Positions 61,132 through 64,000 of a DNA stretch of 64,000 nucleotides are shown piece after piece (position 1 is the first letter of the stretch; every line of letters starts with the position of its first letter). A program made the translations under genes and the position numbers. Under the pieces are notes generated by a model, which worked only from the letters and a program-made list of their open reading frames with translations, had not been told where the DNA came from and did no database searches. Where the stretch lies: the NCBI GenBank assembly GCA_014163555.1, contig JACJGO010000004.1, positions 62,001 through 126,000 on the forward strand, in the 5' to 3' direction. This stretch comes from Flavisolibacter longurius. GTDB taxonomy: Bacteria > Bacteroidota > Bacteroidia > Chitinophagales > Chitinophagaceae.

Positions 61132-62271
61132 GTGAAGAAATGTTTGTTTATTGACAGGGATGGTACGATGATCAATGAATTCCCGCCCTTGTACCAGATC
61201 GATTCGTTGGAGAAAGTGACTTTTTATCCAGGGGCGTTGAAGTACCTGGGAAAGATTTATGAAGAGCTGGATTATGAATTTATCTTGGTGTCTAACCAGG
61301 ATGGACTGGGTACGCCAACATTTACGGAAGAACAGTTTTGGCCGGCCCATAACCTGGTGATCAATACCTTCAAGGGTGAGGGTATAACCTTTAAAGAAGA
61401 ACTCATTGACCGCAGTTATCCCGAAGATGGACTGGACACCCGGAAACCGGGGATTGGCATGTTCAAAGCCTACCTGAATAATAAGGACTATGATATACCA
61501 AATTCCTACGTCATTGGCGATCGGATTACCGATGTGCAACTGGCAAAGAACTTAGGTTGCAAGGCTATCTGGATTAAAAACAATCCTGATTTAGGCGGCG
61601 CGGAGATCAACAATAAGCCGGAAGAACTGGAACAGGTGGTTGCGCTGGCCACAACGGACTGGAAAGAAGTTTACGAATTCCTGAAAAAGGAAGAAAGAAC
61701 GGTAGTGCATACCCGTAAAACCTCGGAAACGGAGATCACCATCGAACTGAACCTGGACGGCAGCGGGAAGGCGTCTATCCATACAGGTTTGGGCTTTTTC
61801 GATCACATGCTCGATCAGATTGCCCGCCACGGATTAATCGATCTTCGCATTGAGGCGAAGGGAGACCTGCACATTGACGAACACCATACAATTGAAGACA
61901 CAGGTATTGCGTTGGGCGAAGCCATCGCCAAAGCCCTGGGTGACAAACGCGGAATCGAGCGGTACGGGTTTGCCCTGCCGATGGATGAAGCCGAAGCCAA
62001 AGTGCTGATCGATTTTGGGGGACGAAACTGGATTGTCTGGAATACATCTTTCAGCCGGGAAAAAGTTGGCGATATGCCGACGGAGATGTTCTTTCACTTT
62101 TTTAAATCTTTCTCTGATGCGGCAAAATGTAACCTGAACATCGAATGCAGGGGAGAAAACGAGCATCATAAAATTGAAGCGATTTTCAAAGCCTTTGCAA
62201 AAGCTATCAAAATGGCCGTGAAAAAAGACCCGTTAAAGAATTATTTGCCCAGTACCAAGGGTGTTTTATAA
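61132..62271 (+). CDS. hisB: Bifunctional histidinol-phosphatase/imidazoleglycerol-phosphate dehydratase
   Basis: 379 residues, start GTG at 61132 (GTGAAGAAATGT). N-terminal HAD phosphatase ([21 protein letters not shown]8 and D10 catalytic; [18 protein letters not shown]) fused to IGPD ([56 protein letters not shown] with the metal histidines; [20 protein letters not shown]). Catalyses two steps of the pathway. Last histidine gene here; hisH, hisA, hisF and hisI are not in this window. Confidence 0.97.
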   Translation: MKKCLFIDRDGTMINEFPPLYQIDSLEKVTFYPGALKYLGKIYEELDYEFILVSNQDGLGTPTFTEEQFWPAHNLVINTFKGEGITFKEELIDRSYPEDGLDTRKPGIGMFKAYLNNKDYDIPNSYVIGDRITDVQLAKNLGCKAIWIKNNPDLGGAEINNKPEELEQVVALATTDWKEVYEFLKKEERTVVHTRKTSETEITIELNLDGSGKASIHTGLGFFDHMLDQIARHGLIDLRIEAKGDLHIDEHHTIEDTGIALGEAIAKALGDKRGIERYGFALPMDEAEAKVLIDFGGRNWIVWNTSFSREKVGDMPTEMFFHFFKSFSDAAKCNLNIECRGENEHHKIEAIFKAFAKAIKMAVKKDPLKNYLPSTKGVL

Positions 62272-62301
62272 GACTTTCGTAATTATACAAGTAAGAATTT
62301 T

Positions 62302-62330
62302 AAAAGGAGCTTTGTAAGCTCCTTTTTTAT
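62302..62330 (+). terminator. Terminator of the histidine operon
   Basis: AAAAGGAGCTT (62302-62312) and AAGCTCCTTTT (62316-62326) with triloop TGT, then TTAT. It ends the transcript 30 bases after hisB. Confidence 0.85.
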
Positions 62331-62432
62331 GTGATTTCATTTTTAGGTACATTCCTGTTGCAGAAATAGTTTTTAACGCATATCAAGCGTGATGAGAATT
62401 GAAACCATTACCACAGTTGCTGCGCATTCAAC

Positions 62433-63869
62433 TTGAAAACAATGAAAGCATCTCCCTTAACAATCGGGCTTTTTGGCGTCGGCCTCGATACCTACTGGCC
62501 GCAATTTGATGGCTTAAAAGAAAGGCTGGAATCCTATCTGCAAATCGTAGCCAACCGGTTGCAAGCCATGCATCCATCCGTTATTAACCTTGGTTTGGTT
62601 GATACAGCCGAAAAGGCTTTTCGGGCCGGAAAAGAATTCCGGCAACAGGATGTTGACATCATCTTTTTGTATGTGACTACGTATGCTTTGTCGGCAACCG
62701 TACTGCCGGTGGTACAGCGGGCAAAAGTGCCAGTGATTATCTTAAATCTGTCGCCTGTTTCTTCGATTGATTATGCTGCTTTCAACAAGACGGCTGATCG
62801 GGGAAAGATGACAGGCGAGTGGCTGGCGCATTGTTCACCCTGCGCCGTTCCTGAGATCGCCAATGTTTTTAAGCGGGTGGGTATTCCCTTTTTCCAGGTA
62901 ACAGGTCTGTTGAATAAAGAAGATGCATGTTGGAAAGAGTTCGAGGAGTGGGTGGAAGCGGCCGCCGTGATGTGTAGTATGGCAAACAACCGGCTGGGTT
63001 GTATGGGGCATTATTACAGCGGCATGCTAGACATCTACAGCGATCTTACCCTGCAGTATGCACAGTTTGGCGGCCATATTCAATTGCTGGAAGTAGATGA
63101 ATTGGCCGCTTTGCGAAAGGAAGTAACAGCAGAACAAATAAGGGCTCGGGTCAATGATTTTTTTACATCGTTTGATGTGCAAAAGGATTGTGCCCAAGAC
63201 GAGCTGGAAAAAGCCGCCAAAACATCCGTGGCACTGGATCAATTGGTCGATCGTTATGGACTGGGCTCAATGGCCTACTATTACAGCGGCACCGGAAATG
63301 CAGACAATGAGGAAACCATTTCCTCCATTATTCTCGGCAATTCTCTTTTAACCGCTAGAGGCATTCCGATTGCCGGTGAGTACGAGATCAAAAATGCACA
63401 GGCCATGAAGATAATGGACAGCTTTGGTGCAGGCGGTTCCTTTACTGAGTTTTATGCCATGGACTTTGATGAAGATATTGTTCTGATGGGGCATGACGGT
63501 CCTGGTCATATTGCCATTGCGGAAGGCAAAACAAAAGTGCGACCCCTGGGTGTTTATCACGGTAAAGTAGGCAGGGGATTGTCGGTAGAAATGTCCGTGA
63601 AAAACGGACCGGTAACGCTTCTTTCTGTAGCTGAAAAAGGAGGAAAACTCATGTTGCTCATTGCGGAAGCCGAATCTGTACCGGGACCTATTCTGGAGAT
63701 CGGAAACACCAACAGCCGGTATCGTTTCCCAATAGGGGCGAGAGCTTTTGTCACTGCCTGGAACAGTCATGGCCCGGCTCATCATTGCGCCGTTGGTATC
63801 GGTCACATTGCTTCTAAACTAAAAAAGCTGGGCGCTTTGCTGCATATGGAAGTGGTCCAGGTTTGTTAG
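62433..63869 (+). CDS. L-fucose/L-arabinose isomerase family protein
   Basis: 478 residues (alternative ATG 62442). Contains the isomerase pattern TIGLFGVGLDTYWPQFDGLK, TVLPVVQRAKVPVIILNLSP, NNRLGCMGHYYSGMLDIYSD, GNSLLTARGIPIAGEYEIKN and metal-site region FTEFYAMDFDEDIVLMGHDGPGH, as in the AraA/FucI-like family. Substrate unclear: length agrees with L-arabinose isomerase (about 500), but the group also includes uncharacterised sugar isomerases. No kinase or transporter follows. Confidence 0.85.
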   Translation: MKTMKASPLTIGLFGVGLDTYWPQFDGLKERLESYLQIVANRLQAMHPSVINLGLVDTAEKAFRAGKEFRQQDVDIIFLYVTTYALSATVLPVVQRAKVPVIILNLSPVSSIDYAAFNKTADRGKMTGEWLAHCSPCAVPEIANVFKRVGIPFFQVTGLLNKEDACWKEFEEWVEAAAVMCSMANNRLGCMGHYYSGMLDIYSDLTLQYAQFGGHIQLLEVDELAALRKEVTAEQIRARVNDFFTSFDVQKDCAQDELEKAAKTSVALDQLVDRYGLGSMAYYYSGTGNADNEETISSIILGNSLLTARGIPIAGEYEIKNAQAMKIMDSFGAGGSFTEFYAMDFDEDIVLMGHDGPGHIAIAEGKTKVRPLGVYHGKVGRGLSVEMSVKNGPVTLLSVAEKGGKLMLLIAEAESVPGPILEIGNTNSRYRFPIGARAFVTAWNSHGPAHHCAVGIGHIASKLKKLGALLHMEVVQVC

Positions 63870-63879
63870 TGCCTTGTCT

Positions 63880-64000
63880 TTATTTGTAGACGTAAATTTT
63901 TCCGTCTTTCATGACAAAACTGAGGTTGCGAATGGCATTGATGTTTGTGGTTGGATCGTCTTGCACCGCAATGATATCGGCTAGCAGACCTTTTTTTATT
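63880..64000 (-). CDS. Amidohydrolase-family protein (3' end only)
   Basis: The minus-strand frame ends in TAA at 63880-63882 and reads ...[20 protein letters not shown] then [19 protein letters not shown]. This is the typical C-terminal strand of the imidazolonepropionase-like amidohydrolases (GxLADIIAVxxxPxxDI..V.FVMKxGKI). Start is outside the window; only 40 residues are seen. Confidence 0.85.
   Translation of the reverse strand, partial: IKKGLLADIIAVQDDPTTNINAIRNLSFVMKDGKIYVYK

Overview
The window is chromosomal DNA of a Bacteroidota bacterium, most likely family Chitinophagaceae. The main grounds are two secreted proteins ending in type IX secretion (T9SS) sorting domains, many short-signal lipoproteins (LxxC-type lipoboxes), a SusC-like TonB receptor with a carboxypeptidase-regulatory N-domain, TAnnTTTG-type -7 promoter boxes instead of TATAAT, and the infA-rpmJ-rpsM-rpsK-rpsD-rpoA-rplQ string followed by carA. 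No phage genes, transposases, CRISPR arrays, rRNA or tRNA genes were seen; the window looks like core chromosome with ordinary accessory genes.

Layout. 1-5.4 kb: rpsT 5' end diverging from sucA, then sucB (2-oxoglutarate dehydrogenase E1 and E2) and a lipoprotein. 5.4-13.5 kb: rRNA m5C methyltransferase, a lipoprotein/subtilase pair, mnmA, a T9SS cargo protein, and a Crp/Fnr regulator with a membrane protein. 13.5-20.6 kb: Dabb protein, HNH nuclease, ABC-F ATPase, a HupE-like/M1 peptidase pair divergent from a DUF6702-like gene, hemerythrin. 20.6-35.9 kb: TonB receptor, rpe, TPR lipoprotein, PD40 lipoprotein, 4-TM protein, YfcE-type phosphoesterase, soluble PAS histidine kinase, hmgA, a secreted protein of unknown function, an M48 peptidase with an apparent frameshift, a CsgG/DUF799-like lipoprotein. 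36-43.5 kb: infA to rplQ, DUF2167 protein, carA, GNAT, aroQ. 43.5-55.8 kb: FUSC transporter-like protein, CoA-transferase, a four-gene operon with an FMN glutamate-synthase-like enzyme, a BNR-repeat protein, a YwqK-like protein, an epimerase and an esterase. 56-62.3 kb: histidine operon hisG-hisD-hisC-(sugar dehydrogenase)-(cytochrome c)-hisB. 62.4-64 kb: an L-fucose/L-arabinose isomerase family protein and the 3' end of an amidohydrolase.

The two strongest non-gene signals are: (1) a histidine attenuator ahead of hisG, with a 15-residue leader peptide MNKNVHIHHHALPNG, a promoter box almost on top of its ATG, an antiterminator strand that contains the leader stop codon, and a U-tract terminator; (2) a recurrent architecture in at least a dozen intergenic regions, where 6-12 bp imperfect tandem units are arranged as facing inverted arms whose outer edges touch, and sometimes encode, the stop or start codons of the flanking genes. 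The units differ from locus to locus, but the layout is the same, and five of them sit inside the ribosomal protein/rpoA operon. Also notable are a one-base frameshift that separates the signal peptide of the M48 peptidase from its body, and a perfect 20-bp palindrome between a Crp/Fnr gene and its neighbour.

All calls rest on reading the sequence and the translated frames by eye; no database search or folding program was run.
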